Origin: Neptunitalea lumnitzerae
GTDB lineage: Bacteria > Bacteroidota > Bacteroidia > Flavobacteriales > Flavobacteriaceae
DNA: 64,000 bases
NCBI RefSeq assembly: GCF_027924185.1
Contig: NZ_BRVO01000001.1
Location: forward strand, 992,001 to 1,056,000
Reading direction: 5' to 3'
Shown: one piece after another, positions 8,283-16,783 of the stretch
How positions within the stretch are numbered: the stretch's first letter is position 1
Layout: every line of letters starts with the position of its first letter
Notes under the pieces: model-generated
Database searches by the model: none
What the model saw: the letters and a program-made list of their open reading frames with translations, nothing else
What the model was told of the DNA's origin: nothing
Program-made: the position numbers and the translations under genes

Positions 8283-10727
8283 ATGGTTAAGAACTGGTTA
8301 CATATTTTTATCTATAACATTAAACATAATAAGCTATTTACATTTTTAAATGTATTGGGGCTTAGTGTAGGGGTTGCAGGTCTTATATTCTCTATTCTGT
8401 ATTGGAATGATGAGCACTCATACAATAAATGGAACCCTGAGCGAAACCATGTGTTTCAGATTATTAATGATTTAAGACCTATAGAACCTAGTTTAGGCTA
8501 TTGGAATACCAATACAGCAACACTAGCGGAGTATCTAGAAGAAAATTTGCCAAGCCTTACAGATTACTGCTATTCAGATGATATGTACACCGATGACATA
8601 CTAAAGTATGGTAGTAAAAAGGAAATGGCTAATATCACAGATGCACAGAGTAATTTTTTTAGTTTTTTCCCTTTTACCTTTAGTAAAGGTACACCAGAGT
8701 CGGCGTTGGCTAACCGAAATTGTATAGCTATTTCAGAAAACTTGGCTAAACGACTTTTTGGGGATAAAGATCCTATGAATAAGCAGCTTATTTACGGAGA
8801 GCATCAATTAACAGTTACAGGGGTTTATCATATTCCGGGCAAATCTTCGTATGCGCCAGATGCTGTAACCAATTTAATAGAAGAGTTTTTAAATAAGGGT
8901 GAGAATGCTTGGGGAAATTTCAATTTTAATTTATTGGTAAAACTAACAGATGCTTCGGAAGCTGCTAATCTTAAAAAAGCTATTGAAGCGGCGTATTTAG
9001 AACATCGTATTAAGCCAGATGCTAAAGAACAAGGAATTACTGTAGAGCAGTATTTAGAAGAGCAAGGCGTGATTAAAGTGTTAGTAGAACCCCTTGTAAC
9101 AGCAAGGTTAGAATCTGTTACCGATGGGTACCCAGAAGGTAGAGGTAATATACAGATGCTACTTATTATGATGGGGCTTTCTATATTAATACTGGTATTG
9201 GCTATAATTAACTACGTGAATTTAGCTACAGCTAATGCTTTAAAGCGTGCTAAAGAAGTAGGAGTGCGTAAAGTAGTAGGAGCTACCAAGGGTGAAATTG
9301 TATTGCAATTTATTTTTGAAAGTGCATTAATGATATTTTTATCCATATTGTTGGCACTCGTGATAGCAGAGGTAGTGCTACCCTTGTATAATCAGTTTTT
9401 AAATAAGGAATTGGTTATTGTTGGGAGTCAGTTTTATCTACAGCTTTTAGCCTTGTTTATAATTTTGGTAGCAGTAGCAGGCGTATTTCCTGCATTATAT
9501 GTAGCCAACTTTAAAACCATTAAGGTTTTAAAAGGTAATTATACCCGTAATGATAACGGTATTATAGTGCGTAATTCAATGCTGGTACTACAGTTTGCCA
9601 TAGCTGCCTTTTTTATAGTAGGGTCTTACATTGTTTATAGTCAAATAAAGTATGTATCTACCATGGATTTGGGCTATAATAGTGACCAAGTGGTTCAGGT
9701 ATACTATAGGAATCCGTACAACTGGAGAGAAGAAGGGTATAGAGAACAATTGCTGAGTAAGTATCTAGCGGTTAAGCAGCAAATAAAGGGTATAGAAGGT
9801 GTAAAGGAAGTAGGAGCAGGCTCGTTTAGCTTTGACCATGGAAGCAATTCTTCCTCTAGTTATGAATACAAGAATGAAAGTATTCAAGCAAGTAATATGG
9901 GTATAGATTTTGGTATGTTAGAGATGATGGGGGTAAAGCTAAAAGAGGGACGGTTTTTATCTGCAGAGTTTGCGTTAGATACCGTAAGCAACATACTTAT
10001 TAATGAAACTGCTGCCAGATTAATGAAAGAAGATCATCCGCTTGGAAAAGAGTTTCCATGGAGGAATAACAAAAATTTGAAAGTGGTGGGTGTGGTAAAA
10101 GATTTTCACGTAAACGGACCACAAGAAGAGATTCCGCCGATGCTATTTTTCCATTTTAAAACAGTAGAGTGGATGATACAAAATACACATCACATTTATG
10201 TGAAAGTAGAGACCTCTAAAACTGCTGAGGTGATTAACAAGTTAGAGAAGCTTTGGACTACAAAAGTAGATGTAGATTTTCCGTTTGATTATGACTTTGT
10301 AGATAAACGATTTGCTAGAACGTATGAGCAATATACCAACCAAAAAAACTTGTTTTTATTATTAAATATCACAGTGGTTATTATTGCCTTATTTGGGTTG
10401 TACGCTTTGGCTTCGTATTCCATTGAGCGCCGGATGAAAGAGATTGCTATTCGTAAAACGTTAGGGGCAGAAACTAAAGGTTTATTATTGGTGCTAACCA
10501 AGCAATATATTGTATTTGGAGTTATAGGGTTTCTGTTGGCATTGTTTCCGGCGTATTACTTTCTTACCCTTTGGTTAGAGAATTTTGTATACCGAATAGA
10601 TATTTCCTATCAGCCATTTTTAGTAGGGTTTATTTGCTTAATGAGCTTAACACTAGCAGTGGTTTTATTAAAGGCATACAAAGCAACTAGTAATGTAGAT
10701 ATTTTAAAATACCTGAAGTATGAATAG
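8283..10727 (+). CDS. FtsX/MacB-type ABC permease, paralogue 2
   Basis: An 814-residue permease aligned along its whole length with the preceding one: the same N-terminal LNVLGLSVGVAGLIFSILYWNDEH region, the same ANALKRAKEVGVRKVVGATK and RRMKEIAIRKTLGAE signatures, and a shared ...LKYLKYE-like C-terminus. The periplasmic domains are the most diverged parts, as expected if the two copies specialised for different contacts. Its end overlaps the TolC gene by 8 bp, indicating translational coupling. Confidence 0.93.
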   Translation: MVKNWLHIFIYNIKHNKLFTFLNVLGLSVGVAGLIFSILYWNDEHSYNKWNPERNHVFQIINDLRPIEPSLGYWNTNTATLAEYLEENLPSLTDYCYSDDMYTDDILKYGSKKEMANITDAQSNFFSFFPFTFSKGTPESALANRNCIAISENLAKRLFGDKDPMNKQLIYGEHQLTVTGVYHIPGKSSYAPDAVTNLIEEFLNKGENAWGNFNFNLLVKLTDASEAANLKKAIEAAYLEHRIKPDAKEQGITVEQYLEEQGVIKVLVEPLVTARLESVTDGYPEGRGNIQMLLIMMGLSILILVLAIINYVNLATANALKRAKEVGVRKVVGATKGEIVLQFIFESALMIFLSILLALVIAEVVLPLYNQFLNKELVIVGSQFYLQLLALFIILVAVAGVFPALYVANFKTIKVLKGNYTRNDNGIIVRNSMLVLQFAIAAFFIVGSYIVYSQIKYVSTMDLGYNSDQVVQVYYRNPYNWREEGYREQLLSKYLAVKQQIKGIEGVKEVGAGSFSFDHGSNSSSSYEYKNESIQASNMGIDFGMLEMMGVKLKEGRFLSAEFALDTVSNILINETAARLMKEDHPLGKEFPWRNNKNLKVVGVVKDFHVNGPQEEIPPMLFFHFKTVEWMIQNTHHIYVKVETSKTAEVINKLEKLWTTKVDVDFPFDYDFVDKRFARTYEQYTNQKNLFLLLNITVVIIALFGLYALASYSIERRMKEIAIRKTLGAETKGLLLVLTKQYIVFGVIGFLLALFPAYYFLTLWLENFVYRIDISYQPFLVGFICLMSLTLAVVLLKAYKATSNVDILKYLKYE

Positions 10728-12018
10728 ATTGTTTTTAGCACTATATTTTTTTCTCACCAGTATTGTTGTTTGGGGCCAACAAGGTAGTTGGACCCTTCAG
10801 CAATGCCTTGATGAAGGTTTGAAGAATAACCGCGATATTAAAATTCAAAAATTGGAAGTTGCCAGAGCAATTAAAAGCCATGAGCCTGGCGTAGCAACAT
10901 TACTACCTACTGTAGGGTTAAATGCCAGTCAGAGTTATAATTTTGGTTCTACAATTGACCCTGCAACCAATGGTAGGGTAAGTTCAGATATTTTGTACGA
11001 TAGGTTTTATCTAAGTTCTAGTGCCTCGTTGTTAGATTTTAACAACTTAGCAAAATCTAGTGTAGATAGGGTTTCTGTAGATTTGGCTAAGGCAGACGAA
11101 GCAGTGCTTGAATATGAGTACAAATTAACCTTGTTAGAAAAATATTTTGACGCCTTATATACCCAAGAGTTGGTAGCTATTCAGCAAGAGCAGCTTGATA
11201 ATACTCAATTTAATTTAACCAGAGTTACTGATGAGTTTAATTTAGGGAGACGCCCTAAAAGTGATTTGTATGATATGCAATTGAGTTATCAGCAAGAGGT
11301 AAAGAGTGTAACAGAAACGAAGCAATTGCTAAAAACCCAATTACTACAATTGTTTCAGTTAATGAATATAGATGAGGTGCCTAAGGCGGTAGTTTTGGCA
11401 TCTCCTTCGGTAATCTTAGGGGTAGAAGATGCCGCAGTTACTAATAACCCTAAAATGCAACAAAAAGAGGTAGCTTATGAGCGCAGTTTAAAAAATGTAC
11501 AATTACAAAGAGCAGCGTTATTACCCTCTGTTGATGCCTATTATTCGTTTTCAACGTTTTATTACAAACCACTAACTGCTATGGCAGGGAGTTCGGTTGA
11601 AAGTTTCTCATCTCAAATAGATTTTAATAAAAACCATGAAGTTGGGTTTCAACTTTCTATACCGGTTTTTAATGGGTTTAGAAATAGACGAAACATCAAT
11701 GTAGCAAAAATTGAAACAGAACAGAAAAAGATAGCTACAGAAGATCAAAAGATAAAATTGCAACAAGAAATAGATTTAGAAAGCACCCGTAAAGAGCAGT
11801 ATACAACCTTGCAAGAAAGTTTAGACCAAACGCTTACCTATGCAGGGAAATCGTATGTTACTTCTGAGGCTAAATTTGAAAGTAACCAAATAGAAGCAGT
11901 AACGTTTACTGCGGTTAAAAACCAATTGTTAAGTGCTAAGTACGATTGTTTAAAGAATACACTGCTTTTAAAATACTCAGCATTAAAATTAAATTTAATG
12001 CGATATAATAATTTTTAG
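10720..12018 (+). CDS. TolC-family outer-membrane channel
   Basis: Outer-membrane efflux protein of 432 residues with a signal peptide (about 1-19, ending VVWGQQ). Two related halves, each rich in long amphipathic helices (QEVK.../EQKK...), contain the OEP repeat pattern, for example LGRRPKSDLYDMQLSYQQEV and the second-half FESNQIEAVTFTAVKNQLL. It completes the adaptor-ATPase-permease-channel exporter. The ATG overlaps the end of the second permease by 8 bp. The exported substrate is not evident; MacAB-like systems carry peptides, lipids or antibiotics. Confidence 0.92.
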   Translation: MNRLFLALYFFLTSIVVWGQQGSWTLQQCLDEGLKNNRDIKIQKLEVARAIKSHEPGVATLLPTVGLNASQSYNFGSTIDPATNGRVSSDILYDRFYLSSSASLLDFNNLAKSSVDRVSVDLAKADEAVLEYEYKLTLLEKYFDALYTQELVAIQQEQLDNTQFNLTRVTDEFNLGRRPKSDLYDMQLSYQQEVKSVTETKQLLKTQLLQLFQLMNIDEVPKAVVLASPSVILGVEDAAVTNNPKMQQKEVAYERSLKNVQLQRAALLPSVDAYYSFSTFYYKPLTAMAGSSVESFSSQIDFNKNHEVGFQLSIPVFNGFRNRRNINVAKIETEQKKIATEDQKIKLQQEIDLESTRKEQYTTLQESLDQTLTYAGKSYVTSEAKFESNQIEAVTFTAVKNQLLSAKYDCLKNTLLLKYSALKLNLMRYNNF

Positions 12019-12060
12019 GTTTGTATTACTATCTTGTGGATAAATTTAATACCACCTATC

Positions 12061-12423
12061 ATGAAATTAAATCTAAAACATATAGCCTGTATATTACTAC
12101 TAGCTATTAGTATAGCTTCTTGTTCTTCTAACAAACCAGATGCAGTTGCTGTAAAGTTTTTAACTGCTACGAATGATGAAAATTACGCAGAAGCCAAAAA
12201 ATACTGTGACGAGGCAACTGTGGAGTTATTAGATATGGCAAGTTCTTTTGCCGGACTAAACGAAAAAGAAAAAGAAGCATCTGAGGTTATCATAGTAGCT
12301 ACAGATGTAAAAGATGATACTGCAGAGGTTACCTATAAAACGGCTCCGGATGCCGAGGAGAAAATGTTGAAACTAAAAAAAATAGATGGAGACTGGAAGG
12401 TATCTTTGGCTAAAGAAGATTAA
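12061..12423 (+). CDS. DUF4878-type lipoprotein, copy 1
   Basis: Small lipoprotein of 120 residues from the ATG at 12061. The signal peptide ends in a lipobox with the acylated Cys in IASCSS. The mature domain resembles DUF4878/NTF2-like folds: an N-terminal helix (VAVKFLTATNDENYAEAKKYCD) and a C-terminal strand pattern ending in DGDWKVS. An upstream in-frame GTG-like start at 12034 would add nine residues before a good signal peptide and is not needed. Function unknown; such domains are usually periplasmic binding or scaffold modules. The next gene is a diverged tandem copy. Confidence 0.8.
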   Translation: MKLNLKHIACILLLAISIASCSSNKPDAVAVKFLTATNDENYAEAKKYCDEATVELLDMASSFAGLNEKEKEASEVIIVATDVKDDTAEVTYKTAPDAEEKMLKLKKIDGDWKVSLAKED

Positions 12424-12808
12424 AAGAGTAAAACAGCAATGTGGAAGAAACTTCCTGTTGCTGTTTGTTGTTTTTTTAGTGGTTGCATGTTCATTTACAG
12501 CAGCACCTGAAGATGTTGCCTTAAAGTTTTTAGATGCTACTGCTGAATTTAGGTTTGAAGAAGCAAAAGAATACTGCGATGAAGACACTGCTAAGTTTTT
12601 AGATTTGGCTGCGGGGTATATTAAAATGTCTAATGAACAACCAGAATCTTTAGATTTTTTTATTACAGAAACTGAAATTGATGGCGATAAGGCTTCCGTA
12701 AGTTACACTACTAGTAAAGGTACCGATGAACAAACCGTTTATTTACGAAAGGTAGAAGGCGACTGGAAGGTTTCAATGGGAAAAGAGAATTTAGAGAAAG
12801 AGCAGTAG
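12386..12808 (+). CDS. DUF4878-type lipoprotein, copy 2 (start uncertain)
   Basis: A tandem duplicate of the preceding gene. Shared features are KFLDATAEFRFEEAKEYCDED and EGDWKVSMGKEN, and the lipobox VVACS sits after a strong hydrophobic stretch. The only in-frame ATG (12386) lies inside the previous gene and adds a charged, non-signal-like N-terminus (METGRYLWLKKIKR). An ATT at 12419, overlapping the previous stop, would give a more natural signal peptide. Alternatively an ATG at 12439 in another frame would encode a good lipoprotein leader and would join this frame if the T7 tract at 12471-12477 were one base shorter. The mature domain is therefore well supported but the N-terminus is not. 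Confidence 0.7.
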   Translation: METGRYLWLKKIKRVKQQCGRNFLLLFVVFLVVACSFTAAPEDVALKFLDATAEFRFEEAKEYCDEDTAKFLDLAAGYIKMSNEQPESLDFFITETEIDGDKASVSYTTSKGTDEQTVYLRKVEGDWKVSMGKENLEKEQ

Positions 12809-12872
12809 ATGGTTGCTAAATTTAGCTAGCAAAAGTATGCAGTAGCTAAGTGTATTAAATGTAAAAGGAATT

Positions 12873-13544
12873 TTGAAACAGAAGTTTATAAAGGGCATAC
12901 TATGGCTGTTGGTTACAGTAACAGGGGTGTTTCTTATTTACAAACTTTTCTTCTGGGTAGATGGTACTATAGAAACTACACAAGTATCAAAAGATAAAGC
13001 CATTGTTAGATTTTCTGAAACTGAAATGCAGCAATTGCAACCAGGAGATATTATATTGCGTAGGGGGTATGGTTTTATTAGTGACATGGTAGCTAGGTCT
13101 TTTACTAATAATGGCTATGAAGTAACCCATGCTGGTATTCTTATAAATGAAAATAACGAATGGAAAGTATATCACTCCTTGTCTAGTGATGTTGCTGATA
13201 AAGACGGCGTACAAAAACAATCGTTGAATACTTTTTTAGATCACTCCTATCCTGATAAATTGCTAGTGGTTCGGTTAAAAAAATTTACTACAGAAACGGA
13301 GCACCAATTAACAACTTTGGTAAAAGCGTATGAGCAAGCACAGATTCCGTTTGATAAAAATGGTAATTACAATGATGCTTCTGAAATGTTTTGTACCGAG
13401 TTTATTATTCAGGTGTATGGTAAAGATTTGAAGTTACTTGAGTTACCTGAAAACGAACAAGACAAAAAAGACTATTATTACTCCTTGTCTAGTTTGTATG
13501 ATACCCTATGTTTTGATAAGGTAATTAATAAATTCGCTAAATAA
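12873..13544 (+). CDS. YiiX/YebB-like permuted papain-fold cysteine hydrolase
   Basis: A 223-residue protein with an N-terminal membrane anchor (about 8-27) and a periplasmic or surface domain of the permuted NlpC/P60 superfamily. LQPGDIILRRGYGFISDMVARSF begins the domain, the conserved His is in VTHAGI (about residue 89), and the catalytic Cys is in EMFCTEFI (about residue 173). The order His then Cys is the hallmark of the permuted group. Substrates may be peptidoglycan peptides or lipids and cannot be fixed from sequence. The start is TTG at 12873, preceded by AAAAGGAA, a rare recognisable Shine-Dalgarno-like sequence in this window. Confidence 0.75.
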   Translation: MKQKFIKGILWLLVTVTGVFLIYKLFFWVDGTIETTQVSKDKAIVRFSETEMQQLQPGDIILRRGYGFISDMVARSFTNNGYEVTHAGILINENNEWKVYHSLSSDVADKDGVQKQSLNTFLDHSYPDKLLVVRLKKFTTETEHQLTTLVKAYEQAQIPFDKNGNYNDASEMFCTEFIIQVYGKDLKLLELPENEQDKKDYYYSLSSLYDTLCFDKVINKFAK

Positions 13545-13772
13545 TAGCATTGTGTACTTCTATAATTGCTTGTGAAAAGCTAAAAAAAGGCCTCTTCTAT
13601 ATCGGGTAACGCATACCTATATTAAAGTAGCAAATAGATGTTACGTTGGTTTTCTGATGTTTTGTAACTTAGGTAACAAACTGATAAAAATCATATAATT
13701 ATGAGTTTTTAATAAGCTATATTCGCTTACCATCTAATACATAGATATGTTTCTTTTAAAAAATTTAAAGCG

Positions 13773-13780
13773 TATCTTTG
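13773..13780 (+). promoter_or_regulatory. Bacteroidota-type -7 box upstream of mrp
   Basis: TATCTTTG fits the TANNTTTG -7 consensus of Bacteroidota sigma factor A and lies 33 bp before the mrp ATG. No clear TTTG -33 box is present about 19 bp upstream. The rest of the gap 13545-13812 is AT-rich and I see no gene in it. Confidence 0.45.
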
Positions 13781-13812
13781 TAGCTTAGAATGAGTTTAAA
13801 TAATGCAGTAGC

Positions 13813-14940
13813 ATGAAATTAGATAGAAAAGATATAATAAAAGCCCTAGAAAATATAACTGTACCAGGCGAAGGTAGAAATATGGTAGAAAGTGGTGCAG
13901 TGCAAAACGTAATGACTTTTGGTGATGAGGTTGTTGTAGACGTAGTTATTGGTAACCCTAGTTTACAGGCCAAAAAGAAAACCGAAGTTGAAATCATGAA
14001 AATTATTCATGAGAAAGTATATGAAAAGGCTAAGGTTAAAGTAAATATTAAGGTAGAAGCTCCAGAGAAACCTGAAATTAAAGGAAAACAAGTACCTGGA
14101 ATAAAAAACATTATAGCAGTAGCCTCTGGTAAAGGAGGAGTAGGTAAATCTACAGTAACCGCTAACTTGGCAGCTTCATTGGCAAAAATGGGCTTCAAAG
14201 TGGGCTTATTAGATGCCGATATTTACGGACCTTCTGCACCTATTATGTTTGACGTTGCAGATGAGAAACCTTTGGCTGTAGATGTAGATGGAAAATCTAA
14301 AATGAAGCCTATTGAGAATTACGGAGTTAAAATACTTTCTATAGGTTTCTTTACACAACCAAATCAGGCAGTGATATGGCGTGGGCCAATGGCGGCAAAA
14401 GCCTTAAATCAGATGATTTTTGATGCTGCTTGGGGAGAGTTAGATTTCTTATTGTTAGACTTACCTCCTGGAACAGGAGATATTCACCTAAGCATTATGC
14501 AGTCGTTACCAATTACAGGTGCTGTAATTGTTAGTACACCACAAAACGTTGCATTGGCAGATGCCCGTAAGGGAGTAGCTATGTTCCGTCAAGATAGTAT
14601 TAACGTACCTGTTTTAGGAATTGTAGAAAACATGGCATACTTTACACCAGAAGAATTGCCAGATAATAAGTATTATATTTTTGGTAAAGAAGGAGCTAAG
14701 AATCTTTCTGAAGATTTAGAAATACCTTTCTTAGGAGATATACCATTAGTACAAAGTATTAGAGAAGCTGGTGATGCTGGTAGACCTGCTGCTTTACAAG
14801 AGGGTACTCCACTTGTTGAGGCCTTTGAAGAATTAACAAGAAATGTAGTTTCTGAGGTAGTAAAAAGAAATACAAGTTTACCACCAACAGAGGCTATTAA
14901 AATAACAACCATGGCAGGTTGTTCAGCTGTTAAAAAATAA
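13813..14940 (+). CDS. mrp: Mrp/ApbC-type P-loop ATPase, iron-sulfur cluster carrier
   Basis: A 375-residue cytoplasmic protein. An N-terminal MIP18-like (DUF59) domain (about 1-80) is followed by a ParA/MinD-type ATPase with deviant Walker A GKGGVGKST (about 113-121), switch DADIYGPSAP and LLDLPPGTGD. It would bind and transfer Fe-S clusters to apoproteins. The ApbC family CxxC pair, normally found after the ENM motif, is absent; the segment there is ENMAYFTPEELPDNKYYIFGKEG. A single Cys remains near the C-terminus (MAGCSAVKK). The NifU-domain gene follows 3 bp later, which supports a role in Fe-S assembly. Confidence 0.92.
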   Translation: MKLDRKDIIKALENITVPGEGRNMVESGAVQNVMTFGDEVVVDVVIGNPSLQAKKKTEVEIMKIIHEKVYEKAKVKVNIKVEAPEKPEIKGKQVPGIKNIIAVASGKGGVGKSTVTANLAASLAKMGFKVGLLDADIYGPSAPIMFDVADEKPLAVDVDGKSKMKPIENYGVKILSIGFFTQPNQAVIWRGPMAAKALNQMIFDAAWGELDFLLLDLPPGTGDIHLSIMQSLPITGAVIVSTPQNVALADARKGVAMFRQDSINVPVLGIVENMAYFTPEELPDNKYYIFGKEGAKNLSEDLEIPFLGDIPLVQSIREAGDAGRPAALQEGTPLVEAFEELTRNVVSEVVKRNTSLPPTEAIKITTMAGCSAVKK

Positions 14941-14943
14941 ATT

Positions 14944-15183
14944 ATGACTACGGAGGAAATAAGATTAAACGTTGAAAAGGCGCTAGATGAAATTCGCCCT
15001 TTTTTAGAAAGTGACGGAGGAAACATTTCCTTGGTTTCTATTGATGATGACAGATTGGTGAAGGTTAGATTAGAAGGTGCTTGTGTGGGTTGTTCTGTAA
15101 ATCAAATGACGCTAAAAAGTGGTGTTGAGATGACCATTAAAAAATACGTACCACAGATTGAAGAGGTTGTTAATATAGCATAA
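14944..15183 (+). CDS. NifU C-terminal domain Fe-S scaffold/carrier
   Basis: A 79-residue stand-alone NfuA/NifU C-terminal domain. The cluster-binding motif is CVGC (Cys47, Cys50) in LEGACVGCSVNQMTLKSGVE. The N-terminal helix (VEKALDEIRPFLESDGGNISLV) is the standard family opening. It probably receives or delivers a 4Fe-4S cluster as a homodimer. Translationally linked to mrp (ATG 3 bp after its stop). Confidence 0.95.
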   Translation: MTTEEIRLNVEKALDEIRPFLESDGGNISLVSIDDDRLVKVRLEGACVGCSVNQMTLKSGVEMTIKKYVPQIEEVVNIA

Positions 15184-15206
15184 TACTAATTACTATATAC
15201 ATAAAG

Positions 15207-15235
15207 GTACACTAGAATTTTGTGTTGTAGTGTAC
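15207..15235. repeat. Inverted repeat between nifU-like and ferredoxin reductase genes
   Basis: Perfect 8-bp arms GTACACTA / TAGTGTAC with a 13-bp spacer. No T-tract follows, so it is not a classical terminator. It could be an operator for the reductase gene starting at 15294 or a weak 3' hairpin. Confidence 0.45.
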
Positions 15236-15293
15236 TGTTATGAATTTTTTCAAATGAAGGAAAGAGGTATTCTTTTCTCCGAAACTTATTTAC

Positions 15294-16346
15294 ATGATTA
15301 CAACAGATATACTTATTATTGGAGCCGGCCCTACGGGATTATTTGCAGTTTTTGAAGCTGGATTATTAAAAATGAAGTGTCATTTAATTGATGCTTTACC
15401 ACAACCAGGAGGGCAATTGGCAGAGTTATATCCTAAGAAACCAATTTTTGATATTCCCGGATATCCTGAAGTTTTAGCAGGAGACCTTGTAACCAATTTA
15501 ATGAATCAGATTAAACAGTTTCAACCTGGTTTTACCTTAGGAGAAACTGCTGAAACTATTGATAAGCAAGAGGACGGTACTTTTATAGTTACTACCAATA
15601 AAGGAACACAACACCACGCCAAAGCAGTTGCAATAGCAGGAGGGTTAGGTACTTTTCAACCAAGAAAACCGATCATTCCAAACATTGAGCTGTTTGAAGA
15701 AAAAGGAATTGAATATTTCGTAAAAGATCCTGAGCAATTTAGAGATAAGAAAATTGTAATAGCTGGTGGTGGAGATTCTGCTCTTGATTGGAGTATCTTT
15801 TTATCGGAAGTGGCTTCTTCTGTTACTTTGGTGCACCGTAGAAATGAATTTAGAGGAGCTTTAGATTCTGTAGAAAAAGTACAGGAATTAAAAGCAAAAG
15901 GAAAGATTAGTCTAATAACACCTGCTGAGGTAGTTGCTTTAAAAGGTGACGAGCATTTACAGTCGGTTACTATAGAAAAGGCAGATGAAACTGTTTCTTT
16001 AGATGTAGATTACTTTATTCCTTTATTTGGGTTAACACCAAAATTAGGGCCTATAGCTAATTGGGGACTAGAAATTGAAAAAAATGCCATTAAAGTAAAC
16101 AATGCATTAGATTACCAAACCAATGTGGAAGGTATTTATGCTATTGGAGATGTTAATATTTATCCTGGTAAATTAAAGCTTATCTTATGTGGTTTCCATG
16201 AGGCTACTTTAATGTGCCAAAGTGTTTATAACCGTATTAACCCTGGTAAACGCTATGTACTTAAATACACTACCGTTTCAGGTGTAGATGGGTTTGATGG
16301 AAGTAGAAAAGAAGCAGAGAAAGCAGTTGTAAAAAGTATAGACTAG
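15294..16346 (+). CDS. Ferredoxin-NADP+ reductase, thioredoxin-reductase-like type
   Basis: A 350-residue FAD/NAD(P) flavoprotein. FAD-binding GxGxxG is in IIGAGPTGLFA (about 7-17), followed by PGGQLAELYPKKPIFDIPG. The NADPH-binding motif is VIAGGGDSALDW (about 155-166), and the FAD motif YAIGDV lies near residue 282. The CxxC redox pair of thioredoxin reductase is absent, which separates the FNR/YumC type from TrxR. The 2Fe-2S ferredoxin encoded 34 bp downstream is the obvious electron partner. The cytoplasmic enzyme would move electrons between NADPH and that ferredoxin. Confidence 0.9.
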   Translation: MITTDILIIGAGPTGLFAVFEAGLLKMKCHLIDALPQPGGQLAELYPKKPIFDIPGYPEVLAGDLVTNLMNQIKQFQPGFTLGETAETIDKQEDGTFIVTTNKGTQHHAKAVAIAGGLGTFQPRKPIIPNIELFEEKGIEYFVKDPEQFRDKKIVIAGGGDSALDWSIFLSEVASSVTLVHRRNEFRGALDSVEKVQELKAKGKISLITPAEVVALKGDEHLQSVTIEKADETVSLDVDYFIPLFGLTPKLGPIANWGLEIEKNAIKVNNALDYQTNVEGIYAIGDVNIYPGKLKLILCGFHEATLMCQSVYNRINPGKRYVLKYTTVSGVDGFDGSRKEAEKAVVKSID

Positions 16347-16380
16347 GTTAACTGTTAAATTGCTATAAAAGAAAGAATTA

Positions 16381-16710
16381 ATGAGTGATATTAAAATAAC
16401 AATAACTGACAGAGACGGGGTGCCTCACACAGTAGATGCACCAACCGATATGAATATGAATGTAATGGAATTGGTAAGAGCTTATGAGTTGGCTCCTGAA
16501 GGTACCATTGGTATATGTGGGGGTATGGCTATGTGTGCTTCTTGTCAGTGTTACATACAGTCAGACCATGACATACCAGAAAAAACGCCCGATGAGGAAG
16601 CTATGTTGTGGGAAGCTTTTAATGTGAAAGATAATAGTAGGCTAGGTTGCCAAATACATCTAACAGAAGATTTAGATGGGCTAGAGTTAGAATTGGCTCC
16701 AGAAGCTTAA
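16381..16710 (+). CDS. 2Fe-2S ferredoxin, adrenodoxin/vertebrate-type
   Basis: A 109-residue ferredoxin. The cluster ligands follow the C-x5-C-x2-C...C pattern: Cys46, Cys52, Cys55 and Cys90 (GICGGMAMCASC and RLGCQI). An extra Cys57 lies beside the third ligand. The acidic surface (DHDIPEKTPDEEAMLWE) is typical of ferredoxins that dock to reductases. Together with the upstream reductase and the Mrp/NifU pair it forms a plausible Fe-S and redox supply block. Confidence 0.93.
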   Translation: MSDIKITITDRDGVPHTVDAPTDMNMNVMELVRAYELAPEGTIGICGGMAMCASCQCYIQSDHDIPEKTPDEEAMLWEAFNVKDNSRLGCQIHLTEDLDGLELELAPEA

Positions 16711-16732
16711 TATTGGAAACAATATAAAACAG

Positions 16733-16765
16733 AAAAGGCTATATCTACCAGATATAGCCTTTTTT
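16733..16765. terminator. Bidirectional rho-independent terminator
   Basis: Stem of about 14 bp (arms AAAAGGCTATATCT / AGATATAGCCTTTT) with a 3-base loop, followed by T6 on the plus strand and preceded by an A run on the other. It sits between the ends of the ferredoxin gene and the convergent DUF3050 gene and can serve both. Confidence 0.9.
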
Positions 16766-16783
16766 AATGCTGTTTGTTTATGC

